Source of the DNA: Pseudomonadota bacterium
GTDB lineage: Bacteria > Desulfobacterota > Desulfarculia > Desulfarculales > Desulfarculaceae
Reading direction: 5' to 3'
NCBI GenBank assembly: GCA_018902755.1
Contig: JAHIQI010000030.1
Coordinates: 1 to 64,000 of the forward strand
DNA length: 64,000 nt
Program-made: the position numbers and the translations under genes
Shown here: positions 50,319 to 58,503 of the stretch, piece after piece
How the letters are laid out: every line of letters begins with the position of its first letter
How positions within the stretch are numbered: position 1 is the stretch's first letter
The notes under the pieces: generated by a model
The model's input: the letters and a program-made list of their open reading frames with translations, nothing else
What the model was told of the DNA's origin: nothing
Databases searched by the model: none

Positions 50319-51027
50319 TCCCGCTTTCCACCGGAGGCCGCTGGGCTTGGGGATACAGGCTGATGTCCACCGTTTCGCCGGGGGAGATCAGCGCCAAACC
50401 AGGGTCGGGACGCCCACCCAAAAGGCGGCGCAGCCAGTCCCGATGGCCGCGCTGTTCGTGATAGGCCAAGCCGAAGAGCCGGGCCATGTCCCGGGCGTAG
50501 CTCCGGTGGTGGGGCAACAGCCCCACCCCGGTGTCCACCAGGGAAACCTGATGATATCCCGCCAGCATCTGCTCACCCACCCACAGGGCGTCTTCGTGGC
50601 CGAAGCGCTCGCGGGTAGCGAAGTATTCGCTGTAGGGGGTCTGGCCATGGTCGATCCAGCCGGGAGTGAGGTAGAAGGTGCCGCCGCAGCCCACGCAGGG
50701 ATCGGCCTGGGCGCGGCCCAAAAGCAGGGGCACGCAGTCGTGGGCCAGGGGCAAGACCAGGGAGGCCCGCGACGACTTGATGCCCTGCATGCCGCCCCCG
50801 CAGAAGCCGTAGCCCAGGATCACCCGCTCGACCGAGGGATCGGCCTCCAGATCGGCCAGGGCCTTGCCCAGCTCCAGGCGGAGCTGGTCCGGGTAGCGGT
50901 GCAGGCCCTGGTCCAGGTAGACGACACGGTCTTCGCCCACCCCCAGGCTGGATAGTTCCGGCTGAAAGACCCGGCAGGCCAGCACCCTGGCCCCAGCCAG
51001 ATCGCAGCCGGGGGACGCTTGGCTCAC
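50308..51027 (-). CDS. DUF1638 domain protein
   Basis: A 239-residue protein with the DUF1638 cysteine landmarks: ARVLACRVF, VILGYGFCGGGMQGI, LPLAHDCVPLLLG and DPCVGCGGTFYLTPGWIDHG. The conserved Cys set suggests metal or corrinoid-related chemistry, but no reaction is established. To my knowledge DUF1638 genes occur near corrinoid methyltransferase genes in anaerobes, which fits here: the divergent operon starts a few kilobases away. GTG start overlapping the 62-aa gene by four bases (GTGA), so the two are coupled. Confidence 0.82.
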   Translation of the reverse strand: MSQASPGCDLAGARVLACRVFQPELSSLGVGEDRVVYLDQGLHRYPDQLRLELGKALADLEADPSVERVILGYGFCGGGMQGIKSSRASLVLPLAHDCVPLLLGRAQADPCVGCGGTFYLTPGWIDHGQTPYSEYFATRERFGHEDALWVGEQMLAGYHQVSLVDTGVGLLPHHRSYARDMARLFGLAYHEQRGHRDWLRRLLGGRPDPGLALISPGETVDISLYPQAQRPPVESGSDA

Positions 51028-51212
51028 CCCCCCAGGCCCCGCAATACGAAAAGGGCCATGCTGACGCCCATGAAGGCGTAGGAAGCTCCGGAAAGCAGCC
51101 TGGTCCAGGCCGGGGCCAGCCAGCCTCCACCCTTGCCCAGCATGGCCCCCAGGGCCATCAGGCCCCCGATGGCGGCCAGCATCCAGGTCAGGGTAGGCAG
51201 ATAAGCGGGCAT
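51024..51212 (-). CDS. Small two-helix membrane protein
   Basis: A 62-residue protein with two membrane segments (about 8-24, TWMLAAIGGLMALGAML, and 40-58, ASYAFMGVSMALFVLRGL) and no recognised family. GGGAGG lies just before the ATG. It sits between the second ABC ATPase (13 bases) and DUF1638 (four-base overlap), so it belongs to the uptake operon. Confidence 0.7.
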   Translation of the reverse strand: MPAYLPTLTWMLAAIGGLMALGAMLGKGGGWLAPAWTRLLSGASYAFMGVSMALFVLRGLGG

Positions 51213-51225
51213 GGCGCGCCTCCCT

Positions 51226-52092
51226 CTAGGACCCGGCGCGGCAGGAGCCCAGGAGGTCGCCCGCGCCGTCCAGTTTGGCGAAGATCTTGGCCCCTTCCTC
51301 GTACAGGGACTCCATGACCTCGCTCTTTATCTGACGGTAGCGCTCGGTGGCCAGGACCTTGAAGTCCCGGGGCCGGGGCAGGTCCACCTCCACCGTGGTC
51401 TTGACGGTGCCCGGCAGGTTGGTCATCACCAGGATCTGGTCGCCCAGGAACAGGGCCTCCTCGATCTCCGAGGTGATGAACAGCATGGTCAGGCCGGTCT
51501 CGCGGTACAGGGTGAGCAGGTATTCCTGCATCAGCTCCCGGGTCATGACGTCCAAGCCCCGGAAGGGCTCGTCCAGGATCATTACCTTGGGGTTCATGAC
51601 CAGGGCGCGGCACAGCTCGGCCCGGCGCTGCATGCCGCCGCTTAGCTGAGCCGGGTACTTGTCGCGGAAGTCCCTTAGGCCCACCTTGTCCAGCAGAGCC
51701 ATGGCCCGGTCCTCGGCCTCGCTCTTGTTCATGCCGCCAAGCATGGTGGGGCCGAAGGTGGCGTTTTTCATCACCGTCATCCAGGGCCACAGGGCGGTCT
51801 CCTGAAAGACCATGATGCGGTCGCGGCCAGGGCCGGTGACCGGCTTGCCGTCGAGGAGCACCTTGCCGCTGTCGGCGTGGTCGTAGCCCGCCGCGATGTT
51901 GGCCAGGGTGGACTTGCCGCAGCCGCTGGGCCCCACCAACACGGTGAGGCTGCCCCGGGGCACGGTGAAGGAGCAGTTCTTAAGGGCGTGGCAGGCGGGA
52001 GCGCCGGGCATGCGGAACACCCGGTTCACGTCCTCCAGGATCAGTTCGCCCTTTTGCTGGTTTTGCTGGTTCTTGTTGCCGTTGTTGGCCAT
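51226..52092 (-). CDS. NitT/TauT-type ABC transporter ATPase (second)
   Basis: The 288-residue protein has Walker A GPSGCGKSTLANI, signature LSGGMQRRAELCRALV, Walker B VMILDEPFRGLD and the H-loop region TSEIEEALFLGD. It has Ser where the switch His is usual (FITSEIEEA rather than FITHD). An N-terminal Gln/Asn/Lys-rich tail precedes the domain. The C-terminal VDLPRPRDFKVLATERYRQI is typical of SsuB/TauB-like ATPases. It pairs with the permease 18 bases upstream. The altered switch suggests that one of the two ATPases may hydrolyse poorly. Confidence 0.9.
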   Translation of the reverse strand: MANNGNKNQQNQQKGELILEDVNRVFRMPGAPACHALKNCSFTVPRGSLTVLVGPSGCGKSTLANIAAGYDHADSGKVLLDGKPVTGPGRDRIMVFQETALWPWMTVMKNATFGPTMLGGMNKSEAEDRAMALLDKVGLRDFRDKYPAQLSGGMQRRAELCRALVMNPKVMILDEPFRGLDVMTRELMQEYLLTLYRETGLTMLFITSEIEEALFLGDQILVMTNLPGTVKTTVEVDLPRPRDFKVLATERYRQIKSEVMESLYEEGAKIFAKLDGAGDLLGSCRAGS

Positions 52093-52110
52093 GTTCGCTC
52101 TCCGGGCCTT

Positions 52111-52923
52111 TTAGAAGACCTTCTTCCAAGGCATGAGCCAGTCGCCGATCATCTTGACCGCCATGCTGCTTACGTATCCCGCCACGCCGATGCTGATCAT
52201 ACCCACGATGATACCCGGCGTGTGCCCGGCCAGGTAAGCCTCCCAGGTCAGGCGGCCCAGGCCGGTGTTGCCCGCGATCATCTCGGCGGCGATCACCACG
52301 TTCCAGGTGATGCCGATGCCCACCATCATACCCGTGACGATGCTGGGAATGGTGGCGGGAAGCACGATGCGCCAGAACACCTGGCGGGGCGAGGCGCCGA
52401 AGGACACCGCCGCGTCCACCAGCTGGCGGGGGATGGCGCTAACGCCGCCCAGCACGTTGACCACGATGGTAAAAAAAGCCCCGATGAAGGTGATGAAGGC
52501 GATGGAGCTTTCGTTGGTGGGCCAGAACAGGATGGACACCGGCACCCAGGCCAACGGCGGGATGGGCCGCATCAGCTCGAACAAGGGGTAGGTGAAATCC
52601 TTGAAGTTGCGATTCCAGCCCATGCCCAGGCCCAGGGGGATACCCAGAAGCTGGGCGGCCACGAAGCCGTAGGTGACTCGAAGGGTGGAGTCCATCCAGC
52701 TTTGCCAGTACTTGCCGGTGCACATGAACTCCCAAAAGGCCTCGGCCACGGTGACCGGGGTGGGTATGGCGTGCATGAAGGGCATGAGGCCCATGGAGCC
52801 CGCCTGCCACAGGACGAAGAAGCCGATGACCGCCATGGCCCCGCGGGTGAAATGTTTGCTCGCTACGAATTTACGCATCTTGTAGGCGAACGATGCGCCG
52901 TTCATGGTTGCTGCTCTAGCCAT
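52111..52923 (-). CDS. NitT/TauT-type ABC transporter permease (second)
   Basis: A 270-residue permease with six helices and the EAA loop DAAVSFGASPRQVFWRIVLPATIPSIVTGMMVGIGITWNVVIAAEMI. It follows the first ATPase by 19 bases. With the other permease it would form a heterodimeric channel. The RPIPPLAWVPVSILFWP motif is shared with the first permease and is characteristic of the TauC/SsuC group. Confidence 0.92.
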   Translation of the reverse strand: MARAATMNGASFAYKMRKFVASKHFTRGAMAVIGFFVLWQAGSMGLMPFMHAIPTPVTVAEAFWEFMCTGKYWQSWMDSTLRVTYGFVAAQLLGIPLGLGMGWNRNFKDFTYPLFELMRPIPPLAWVPVSILFWPTNESSIAFITFIGAFFTIVVNVLGGVSAIPRQLVDAAVSFGASPRQVFWRIVLPATIPSIVTGMMVGIGITWNVVIAAEMIAGNTGLGRLTWEAYLAGHTPGIIVGMISIGVAGYVSSMAVKMIGDWLMPWKKVF

Positions 52924-52942
52924 GCTTGGCTCCCTCTCCCGG

Positions 52943-53821
52943 TTAGGCCATTTCGCGTTCGCCGGCCTCGAAGGCCTTGACCGCTTCTTCGTGCACCGCC
53001 TCCACCAACTGCGCCTTCATTGCCAGGAACTCTTCCGAGGCCAGCATGGAGTATTGCCGGGGGCGGGGCAGGTTGACCTGCAGGGTCTTTTTGATGTAGC
53101 CGGGCCGGGTGGTCATCACCAGCACCTTGTCGGCCAGAAAGATGGCCTCTTCCAGGTCGTGGGTGATGAAAAAGATGGTCTTGCCGGTGGCGTCGTAAAG
53201 CTCCAGCAGATACTGGTGGCTGGCGCTCTTGGTCACGGTGTCCATGGCCCGGAAGGGCTCGTCCAACAGGAGCACCTTGGGGTTGTTGATCAGCGCGCGG
53301 ATGATCTCCACCCGCCGCTGCATACCCGAGGAGAGCTGGCCGGGATAGGCGGTCTCGATGTCGTTGAGCCCCACCCTGGAGAGCATCTCCTGGGCCCGCT
53401 CGTTGGCGGCCTCCTCGCTCATCACCCCCTGCACCACCGGGCCGTAGGTCACATTCTGCAAGACCGTCTTCCAGGGGAACAGGGCCCCGTGCTGGAACAC
53501 CACCACCCGGTCCGGGCCGGGGCTGGGGTCCTTGTCCACCGTGGCCAGGGGCTCCCCGTCCAGGAGTATCTCCCCGGAGGTGAGGCCGTCGAAGCCCGCG
53601 ATGGTGTTGAGCAGAGTGGATTTTCCGCAGCCGCTGGGTCCCACGATGGCCACGAACTCGCCCGCGGCGATCTCCAGGGAGCAATCCTTTAGGGCCACCA
53701 CGTGGACCCCCTCGGGGTCGTAGATCTTGCCCACCTTGCGGATGGACATGGCCCCTTCGCCGGCCCGGCAGACCGGGGGCGGGGTGGTCGCTTCAGCAGT
53801 ATTCATGTCAACTTGTTCCAT
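52943..53821 (-). CDS. NitT/TauT-type ABC transporter ATPase (first)
   Basis: The 292-residue protein has Walker A GPSGCGKSTLLNTIAGF, signature LSSGMQRRVEIIRALI (Ser for Gly at the second position after Leu-Ser), Walker B VLLLDEPFRAMD and the intact switch FITHDLEEAIFLADK. Unlike the second ATPase, the catalytic His is present. It follows the first permease by 15 bases. The two ATPases probably form a heterodimer with one canonical site. Confidence 0.92.
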   Translation of the reverse strand: MEQVDMNTAEATTPPPVCRAGEGAMSIRKVGKIYDPEGVHVVALKDCSLEIAAGEFVAIVGPSGCGKSTLLNTIAGFDGLTSGEILLDGEPLATVDKDPSPGPDRVVVFQHGALFPWKTVLQNVTYGPVVQGVMSEEAANERAQEMLSRVGLNDIETAYPGQLSSGMQRRVEIIRALINNPKVLLLDEPFRAMDTVTKSASHQYLLELYDATGKTIFFITHDLEEAIFLADKVLVMTTRPGYIKKTLQVNLPRPRQYSMLASEEFLAMKAQLVEAVHEEAVKAFEAGEREMA

Positions 53822-53836
53822 GTTCTTTAGTCCCGC

Positions 53837-54748
53837 CTATGAGCCGTAGAGTTCGCGCTCGCGCCAGGCCATGAGCTTGCGGCCCACGGAGCGCACCGCG
53901 GCGCTGGAGATCCAGCCGATGACCCCCAGGGTGGCCATGCCGATGACGATGACCGGGTACTGGATGAGCGAGTAGCTGTCCCAGATCAAAAAGCCCAGGC
54001 CGTACTGGGCGGCAATCATCTCGCCGGCCACCAGGGAGAACCAGGCGGCCCCCATGGAGATTTGCAGGCCGGTGAAAATGAAGGGCATGGCCCCGGGCAG
54101 CACCACGTCGAAAAGCAGGCGCCTCTTGTCGGCCCCCAGGCAGCGGGCCGCCCGGAAGTAGCTCTCGTCGATGGACTCCACCCCCAACAGGGTGTTGAGC
54201 GCGGTGACGAAGAAGGCCACCAGGAAGGTGACGAAGATGACCGCCGGCTCGTCGCCGGGCAGGATCAGGATGGCCAAGGGCACCCAGGCCAGGGGCGGGA
54301 TGGGCCGGATCAGCTCCACCAGGGGGAAGGAGTAGTCGTAGAACTTGCGGCTCCAGCCCATCAACAGGCCCATGGGCACACCCAAAAGGGTGGCCAGCAC
54401 GAAGGCGGTGGTGGCCCGGTAGGTGCTGTAGATGATGTGGGTGTAGTAGTCCTCGGTGTAGATGGAGATGCCGAAGTCCGGGTCCGGGCTGAGCCACTCC
54501 AAAAGACATTCCCAGGGCCCGGGAAGCCGGTTGAACCAGGGCAGGGCGAAGACCTTGACCGTCAGCTCCCAAATCACCACAAAGGCCACGAAGCCACCCA
54601 TTTGCAACAGGAAGCTCCTGCTGGTCAGGGTCTTGCGGATCTGGTGCCCCCAGGAAATCTCGTAAAGGCGGGCTTTTTTCTTTTGCTGCCAGGCGCCCAC
54701 CGCCAATACGGCCATCAGCAAAAGGCCCAAAACTATATATGGGTTCAT
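53837..54748 (-). CDS. NitT/TauT-type ABC transporter permease (first)
   Basis: A 303-residue permease with an extra N-terminal helix (YIVLGLLLMAVLAVGAW), then the six-helix core with RPIPPLAWVPLAILILPGDEPAV and the EAA loop RAARCLGADKRRLLFDVVLPGAMPFIFTGLQISMGAAW. It is separated from the binding protein by 123 bases holding a strong hairpin, and is followed closely by its ATPase. Confidence 0.92.
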   Translation of the reverse strand: MNPYIVLGLLLMAVLAVGAWQQKKKARLYEISWGHQIRKTLTSRSFLLQMGGFVAFVVIWELTVKVFALPWFNRLPGPWECLLEWLSPDPDFGISIYTEDYYTHIIYSTYRATTAFVLATLLGVPMGLLMGWSRKFYDYSFPLVELIRPIPPLAWVPLAILILPGDEPAVIFVTFLVAFFVTALNTLLGVESIDESYFRAARCLGADKRRLLFDVVLPGAMPFIFTGLQISMGAAWFSLVAGEMIAAQYGLGFLIWDSYSLIQYPVIVIGMATLGVIGWISSAAVRSVGRKLMAWRERELYGS

Positions 54749-54797
54749 GACGCTGTCATCCCATCCTTAGGTGCATTAGCCGGATGCCTTGCTTGGG

Positions 54798-54831
54798 CCC
54801 TTTCCCGCCCGAGGGGCCGGGCGGGAAAGGG
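54798..54831 (-). promoter_or_regulatory. Stem-loop between binding-protein and permease genes
   Basis: Perfect 14-base arms CCCTTTCCCGCCCG (54798-54811) and CGGGCGGGAAAGGG (54818-54831) enclose a six-base loop, without a T-run. Such elements often stabilise binding-protein mRNA and reduce read-through into membrane components. Confidence 0.65.
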
Positions 54832-54871
54832 TTTGCATCGCTTACGGGGCAAGCTAAAGGCGCATCCGCCC

Positions 54872-55999
54872 TTATTCGCCGGTATAGGCGCTGGCGGGCA
54901 TGCCCTTGATCACCGCCACCGGGGCCTTGACGCCCAATTCCTTCATGGCCTCGGTAACCGGGCCCTCGTTGATGGCGCCCTGGGGGATGTCGCCGGACTT
55001 GAGCACCTTGATGCTGTGCAGGAACTCGTAGCCCTTCTTCATCAGGTCCAGGACGCGCGGCGAGAAGACCATCTCGCCCACGTACACCACGTCGTCGCCA
55101 CCCACGGATTTGGGGTGCTTCTCATACAGGGCCTTCCACAGGATCTTGGGGGTGTAGCCCTGGGTCTCTTTCATGACCATCTGGGCCACGCCCATGGGGT
55201 CCTTTTCCATTATCTGCAGGGCCTCGATCTCGGCCTTGATCCAGCCCTTGGCCGCCTCGGGGTGCTTCTCGATGAAGTCCTGGCGCATCAGGGTGAAGTT
55301 GGCATCCAGCTCGCCGTAGGGGGAGCCGGTGGCCGCGTACTTGGCGAAGCCCTGCTCCACCACCTTGCGGGCGTGGGGCTCCCACATGGCCGCCGCGTCC
55401 AGCTTGCCGGCCTCAAAGGAGCTGGCGATGACCTCGATGGTCATGTACTGAAGCCGCTTGGGCTTGACCTTGTTCTGCTTGAGCACCGACTCGAAGAAGC
55501 GGTTGGCGCAGGTGCCGCGGTGCACGGCCAGCAGTTTGCCGTTCATCCACTTGATGGCCTCTTGGGGGCTCTTGAAGTCCGGGGCGTCCTTGCGAACCAC
55601 GATGAGGTTGCAGTTCTGGCCGTTGCTGATCATGGGCACCGAAACCAGGCGGATGTCGCCCTGCTTCTTCTTGGTGGTGGCCACCAGGGAGGGCATGTCG
55701 CCCATGGTGCCTACCTGCATCTTGTCGGCCAACAGGGCGTTGACCATGGGCGGACCGGTAAGGTGAGCCTCGAAATGCACCACGCTGCCCTTGGGCAGGT
55801 ATTTCTTCCACAGCTCCTTCTGTTTAATGACCACTCCGCTCCATCCGCCGGTCCAGTAGGGATGGTAGCCGTAAGTGATCTCGACCGGCTCAGCCGCCTG
55901 AACCGGAGCCGTCCCCACACCGATGACGGCCGCCGAGAACATCAGCAGGCCGGCCACGATGCCGGTGACCTTGGCTAGGTGAGAAAATCTCTTGATCAT
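54872..55999 (-). CDS. NitT/TauT-type periplasmic substrate-binding protein
   Basis: The 375-residue protein has a signal peptide (KVTGIVAGLLMFSAAVIGVGTAPVQA). Its NMT1-like periplasmic fold includes VEITYGYHPYWTGGWSGVVIKQKELWKKYLPKG, LLADKMQVGTMGDMPSLVAT and KLDAAAMWEPHARKVVEQGFAKYAATGSPYGEL. Aromatic-rich YHPYWTGGW resembles cages that bind quaternary ammonium or aromatic groups, but this is only suggestive. ATG 55999 is chosen from AAGGAGG nine bases upstream; longer frames run into the regulatory region. It is the first gene of an eight-gene operon divergent from the methyltransferase operon. Confidence 0.9.
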   Translation of the reverse strand: MIKRFSHLAKVTGIVAGLLMFSAAVIGVGTAPVQAAEPVEITYGYHPYWTGGWSGVVIKQKELWKKYLPKGSVVHFEAHLTGPPMVNALLADKMQVGTMGDMPSLVATTKKKQGDIRLVSVPMISNGQNCNLIVVRKDAPDFKSPQEAIKWMNGKLLAVHRGTCANRFFESVLKQNKVKPKRLQYMTIEVIASSFEAGKLDAAAMWEPHARKVVEQGFAKYAATGSPYGELDANFTLMRQDFIEKHPEAAKGWIKAEIEALQIMEKDPMGVAQMVMKETQGYTPKILWKALYEKHPKSVGGDDVVYVGEMVFSPRVLDLMKKGYEFLHSIKVLKSGDIPQGAINEGPVTEAMKELGVKAPVAVIKGMPASAYTGE

Positions 56000-56100
56000 A
56001 ATGAAAATCCTCCTTGGCGCTCCGTTTTGTGGCCCGTGGGGGGCCACACTTGGGAAGAGCCGACGCTCCGCCCACCTCTTGCTGTAGCCTATGTGTGCAG

Positions 56101-56112
56101 TTGGCATGCCAA
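56101..56112. promoter_or_regulatory. 12-base palindrome upstream of the ABC operon
   Basis: TTGGCATGCCAA is a perfect palindrome about 100 bases above the binding-protein start codon, a candidate operator for the import operon. Confidence 0.45.
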
Positions 56113-56401
56113 GGAGAGGGAAGCCCCGCACAAGAACTGCCTCAAAGTTCGCCTGGCGCGTTTTTGTTATATCAATCAAGGCAGTTATAAGTCTCGGTTT
56201 ATTTGAGGGCTTCGCCCGGTCCGGCTCCCCCAGGGCCCTGGCCCGGTGCCTATTGACACCGAAACGCTGAATTCTGGTGCAAACCCGCACCAAAAATCGG
56301 GCCCGGCGCGCCCCAGGAAAGGGGAGCTCGGCGGGTAATGACCTATTTATTATGGGAGGTTTGGGAGGCTTTTCGAATGAGAGCTTGGCTTTTTGTATCA
56401 T

Positions 56402-56418
56402 CATAACGCAAAGTTATG
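56402..56418. promoter_or_regulatory. Inverted repeat upstream of the methyltransferase operon
   Basis: CATAAC (56402-56407) and GTTATG (56413-56418) are perfect arms with a five-base spacer, about 145 bases before the chosen start of the first methyltransferase gene. It is a candidate activator or repressor site. Confidence 0.45.
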
Positions 56419-56467
56419 CTAATTATAGCCAACGGGGCGGCCAAAAAGTGCTCATTTGCGCCTTGAG

Positions 56468-56483
56468 TGGCACACATATTGAA
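56468..56483 (+). promoter_or_regulatory. Sigma-54-like promoter with an imperfect -12 element
   Basis: TGGCAC-N5-TTGAA matches the -24 box perfectly, but the normally invariant GC of the -12 box reads GA. If used, transcription would start near 56493, about 70 bases before the TTG start. The mismatch makes this weak. Confidence 0.25.
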
Positions 56484-56562
56484 GTACCTCCACCCGACAG
56501 ACGCCGATAATCCAGGCGGGCCTAATTCGTTGGCCCGCCATAGCCAGCAGGGAGGACATCCT

Positions 56563-57603
56563 TTGGCAGAGAAAGCTCACATTCCCCTTGGCGTGGGGTT
56601 CTACCCCGACTGGTGGAAATCAAACTACGGCATCACCTTCGGCCGGGACTATTACTATGATCCCGACTACCGGGTCGAGGTGGGCCTGAAGCAGCAGAAG
56701 GCCCTGTACGATCGCTTCGGCGACGTGGGCCTGGGCCAGGCCGACCCCCAGCCCCGCCCCCTGATCTCCTTCGGTATGGTGATGCTGCCGGCCATCTTCG
56801 GCTGCGAGATCGTCTTCGAGGAGGCCGCCCTGCCCTGGGCCATGCCCCTGAACCTCTCGGCCGAGGAGTGCGACAAGCTGGTCAAGCCCGACCTGACCAA
56901 GGTCGAGCCCATGGCCTCGGTGCTGAAGCAGATCGACCACCTCAAGAGCAAGTACGGCAAGGTGGTGGGCGACATCAACGTCACCGGCGTGCAGAACCTA
57001 GCTCTCAAGATCCGGGGCGACGAGCTTTACATGGATTACTACGAGGAGCCGGAGTTCGCCCATCGGTTTTTGAAGTTCTGCTCCGAGTGCATCATAGACC
57101 TGTGGAAGTTCATCTACCCCATCACCGGCACCGGCGCGGTGGACGTGACCCCCATGTGCGACCCCACCATCTTCTGCGTGCCCAACTGCACCGTGGAGCA
57201 GATCAGCGGCGACACCTACGAGGAGTTCGGCCTGCCCTACGACAACATGCTGGCCGAGGCCTGCCATCCCTTCGGCATCCACCACTGCGGCAGCCTTGAC
57301 CCGGTGGTGGAGCACTACGCCAAGGTCAAGAACCTGGTGTTCATGGAGGCCGGTTTCGGCACCGACTTCGCGGCGGCCCGCAAGATCCTGGGCCCGGACG
57401 TGGCCTTCAACGCCCGCATCAGCCCGGTGCTCATGAAAAACGGCACCGCCGAGGAGGTGGCGGCCACGGTCAAGGACGCCATCGACCAGGGCGCGCCGTT
57501 GTCCAACTACTCCATAGACACCGTGGGCCTCACCGACGGGGTGCCCGACGAGAACGTTCGGGCCGCCCGGCGCACGGCCATGGAATACGGCAAGATCTCC
57601 TAG
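56563..57603 (+). CDS. UroD-fold methyltransferase, candidate substrate:corrinoid methyltransferase (MT1)
   Basis: A 346-residue protein of the uroporphyrinogen decarboxylase/MtaA-MtbA superfamily. The TIM-barrel segments VGDINVTGVQNLALKIRGDELYMDYYEEPEFAHR and FGLPYDNMLAEACHPFGIHHCGSLDPVVEHY are clear. His240-His241-Cys242 supplies the H-x-C part of the zinc site, but the distal Cys usual near the C-terminus (G-C-x-x-x-P-x-x-T) is missing; the region reads NYSIDTVGLTDGVPDENV. Unlike hemE it lies in a methyl-transfer operon, so it probably moves a methyl group from the imported compound to the corrinoid protein. TTG 56563 is chosen for GGGAGGAC upstream. The substrate is unknown. Confidence 0.82.
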   Translation: MAEKAHIPLGVGFYPDWWKSNYGITFGRDYYYDPDYRVEVGLKQQKALYDRFGDVGLGQADPQPRPLISFGMVMLPAIFGCEIVFEEAALPWAMPLNLSAEECDKLVKPDLTKVEPMASVLKQIDHLKSKYGKVVGDINVTGVQNLALKIRGDELYMDYYEEPEFAHRFLKFCSECIIDLWKFIYPITGTGAVDVTPMCDPTIFCVPNCTVEQISGDTYEEFGLPYDNMLAEACHPFGIHHCGSLDPVVEHYAKVKNLVFMEAGFGTDFAAARKILGPDVAFNARISPVLMKNGTAEEVAATVKDAIDQGAPLSNYSIDTVGLTDGVPDENVRAARRTAMEYGKIS

Positions 57604-57619
57604 GAAAGACGAGGCAAGC

Positions 57620-58477
57620 ATGCAGACCGTAATCAGCAGCCCCAGCCGGGAAGTGATCATCGGGCACGACCAGCCGGTGGTCATGATCGGCGAGCGCATC
57701 AATCCCACGGGCCGCAAAAAGCTGGCCGCCGCCCTGGAAAAGGGCGACATGAGCCTGGTGCAAAAAGAAGCCATGAACCAGGTGGCCGCCGGGGCCCAGG
57801 TCTTGGACGTGAACGTGGGTGTCTCGGGCGCGGACGAAAAGGACCTGATGCTCCAGGCCTTGCAGGCCATCACCGAGGTGGTGGACGTGCCCCTGTGCAT
57901 CGACTCGGCCAAGCCGGAGGTGCTGGCCGTGGGCCTGGGGGCCTACAAAGGCAAGGCCCTGGTCAACTCGGTCAACGGCGAGGAGGCCAAGCTCAAAGAG
58001 GTCCTGCCCCTGGTGGCCCAGTACAAGGCGGCGGTGGTGGCCCTGACCATGGACGACAACGGCATCCCCACCGACGTGGCCACCCGTTTGGCCATCGCCG
58101 ATAAGATCGTGAACGAGGCGGCCAAGCTGGGCATCCCCCTGGAGGACATCGTCATCGATCCCCTGGCCATGAGCGTGGCCGCCGACGACGCCGCCGGTCT
58201 GGCCGCCTTGGAGGCGCTGGCCGGCATCAAAAAGAACCTGGGGGTCAACCAGACCATCGGGGCCAGCAACGTCTCCTACGGTTTGCCGGACCGCAAGGCC
58301 ATCAACGCCACCTTTTTGGCAATGGCGGTCATGGCCGGGCTCACCTGCCCCATCACCGACCCCACCGTTTGGCCCGTACGCAGGACCTTGCTCATCAGCG
58401 ACCTTCTGACCGGCAAGGACGAATATGCCATGAACTATATCACCGCCTACCGGGAACAATTCCCGGATCAAGACTAA
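57620..58477 (+). CDS. Methyltetrahydrofolate:corrinoid methyltransferase (MT2, pterin-binding)
   Basis: The 285-residue protein has the dihydropteroate-synthase/MeTr fold: VVMIGERINPTGRKKLAAAL at the N-terminus, AGAQVLDVNVGVSG, VPLCIDSAKPEVLAVGL, ALVNSVNGEE and IVIDPLAMSVAADD, all pterin-site landmarks of AcsE, MtgA and the MetH folate domain. It would move the methyl group between the corrinoid protein and tetrahydrofolate, feeding the Wood-Ljungdahl methyl branch. It starts 16 bases after the MT1 gene with a GGCAAGC-preceded ATG and ends 26 bases before the corrinoid gene. Confidence 0.9.
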   Translation: MQTVISSPSREVIIGHDQPVVMIGERINPTGRKKLAAALEKGDMSLVQKEAMNQVAAGAQVLDVNVGVSGADEKDLMLQALQAITEVVDVPLCIDSAKPEVLAVGLGAYKGKALVNSVNGEEAKLKEVLPLVAQYKAAVVALTMDDNGIPTDVATRLAIADKIVNEAAKLGIPLEDIVIDPLAMSVAADDAAGLAALEALAGIKKNLGVNQTIGASNVSYGLPDRKAINATFLAMAVMAGLTCPITDPTVWPVRRTLLISDLLTGKDEYAMNYITAYREQFPDQD

Positions 58478-58503
58478 GGCGCGCAGAGGAAAGAGGAGGC
58501 AAC

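Larger units (their letters stand above)
56000..56562. other. Divergent control region of the methyl-transfer locus
   Basis: A 563-base gap between the import and methyltransferase operons, more AT-rich than its flanks. It contains the palindrome at 56101, the inverted repeat at 56402 and the sigma-54-like site at 56468, described separately. Short frames here lack ribosome sites and family matches. The minus-strand promoter of the import operon was not identified. Confidence 0.6.

Noticed and set aside
56563..57603. hemE (uroporphyrinogen decarboxylase proper)
   Set aside because: The gene shares the fold but sits in a corrinoid methyl-transfer operon and has an H-x-C motif of the methyltransferase branch.
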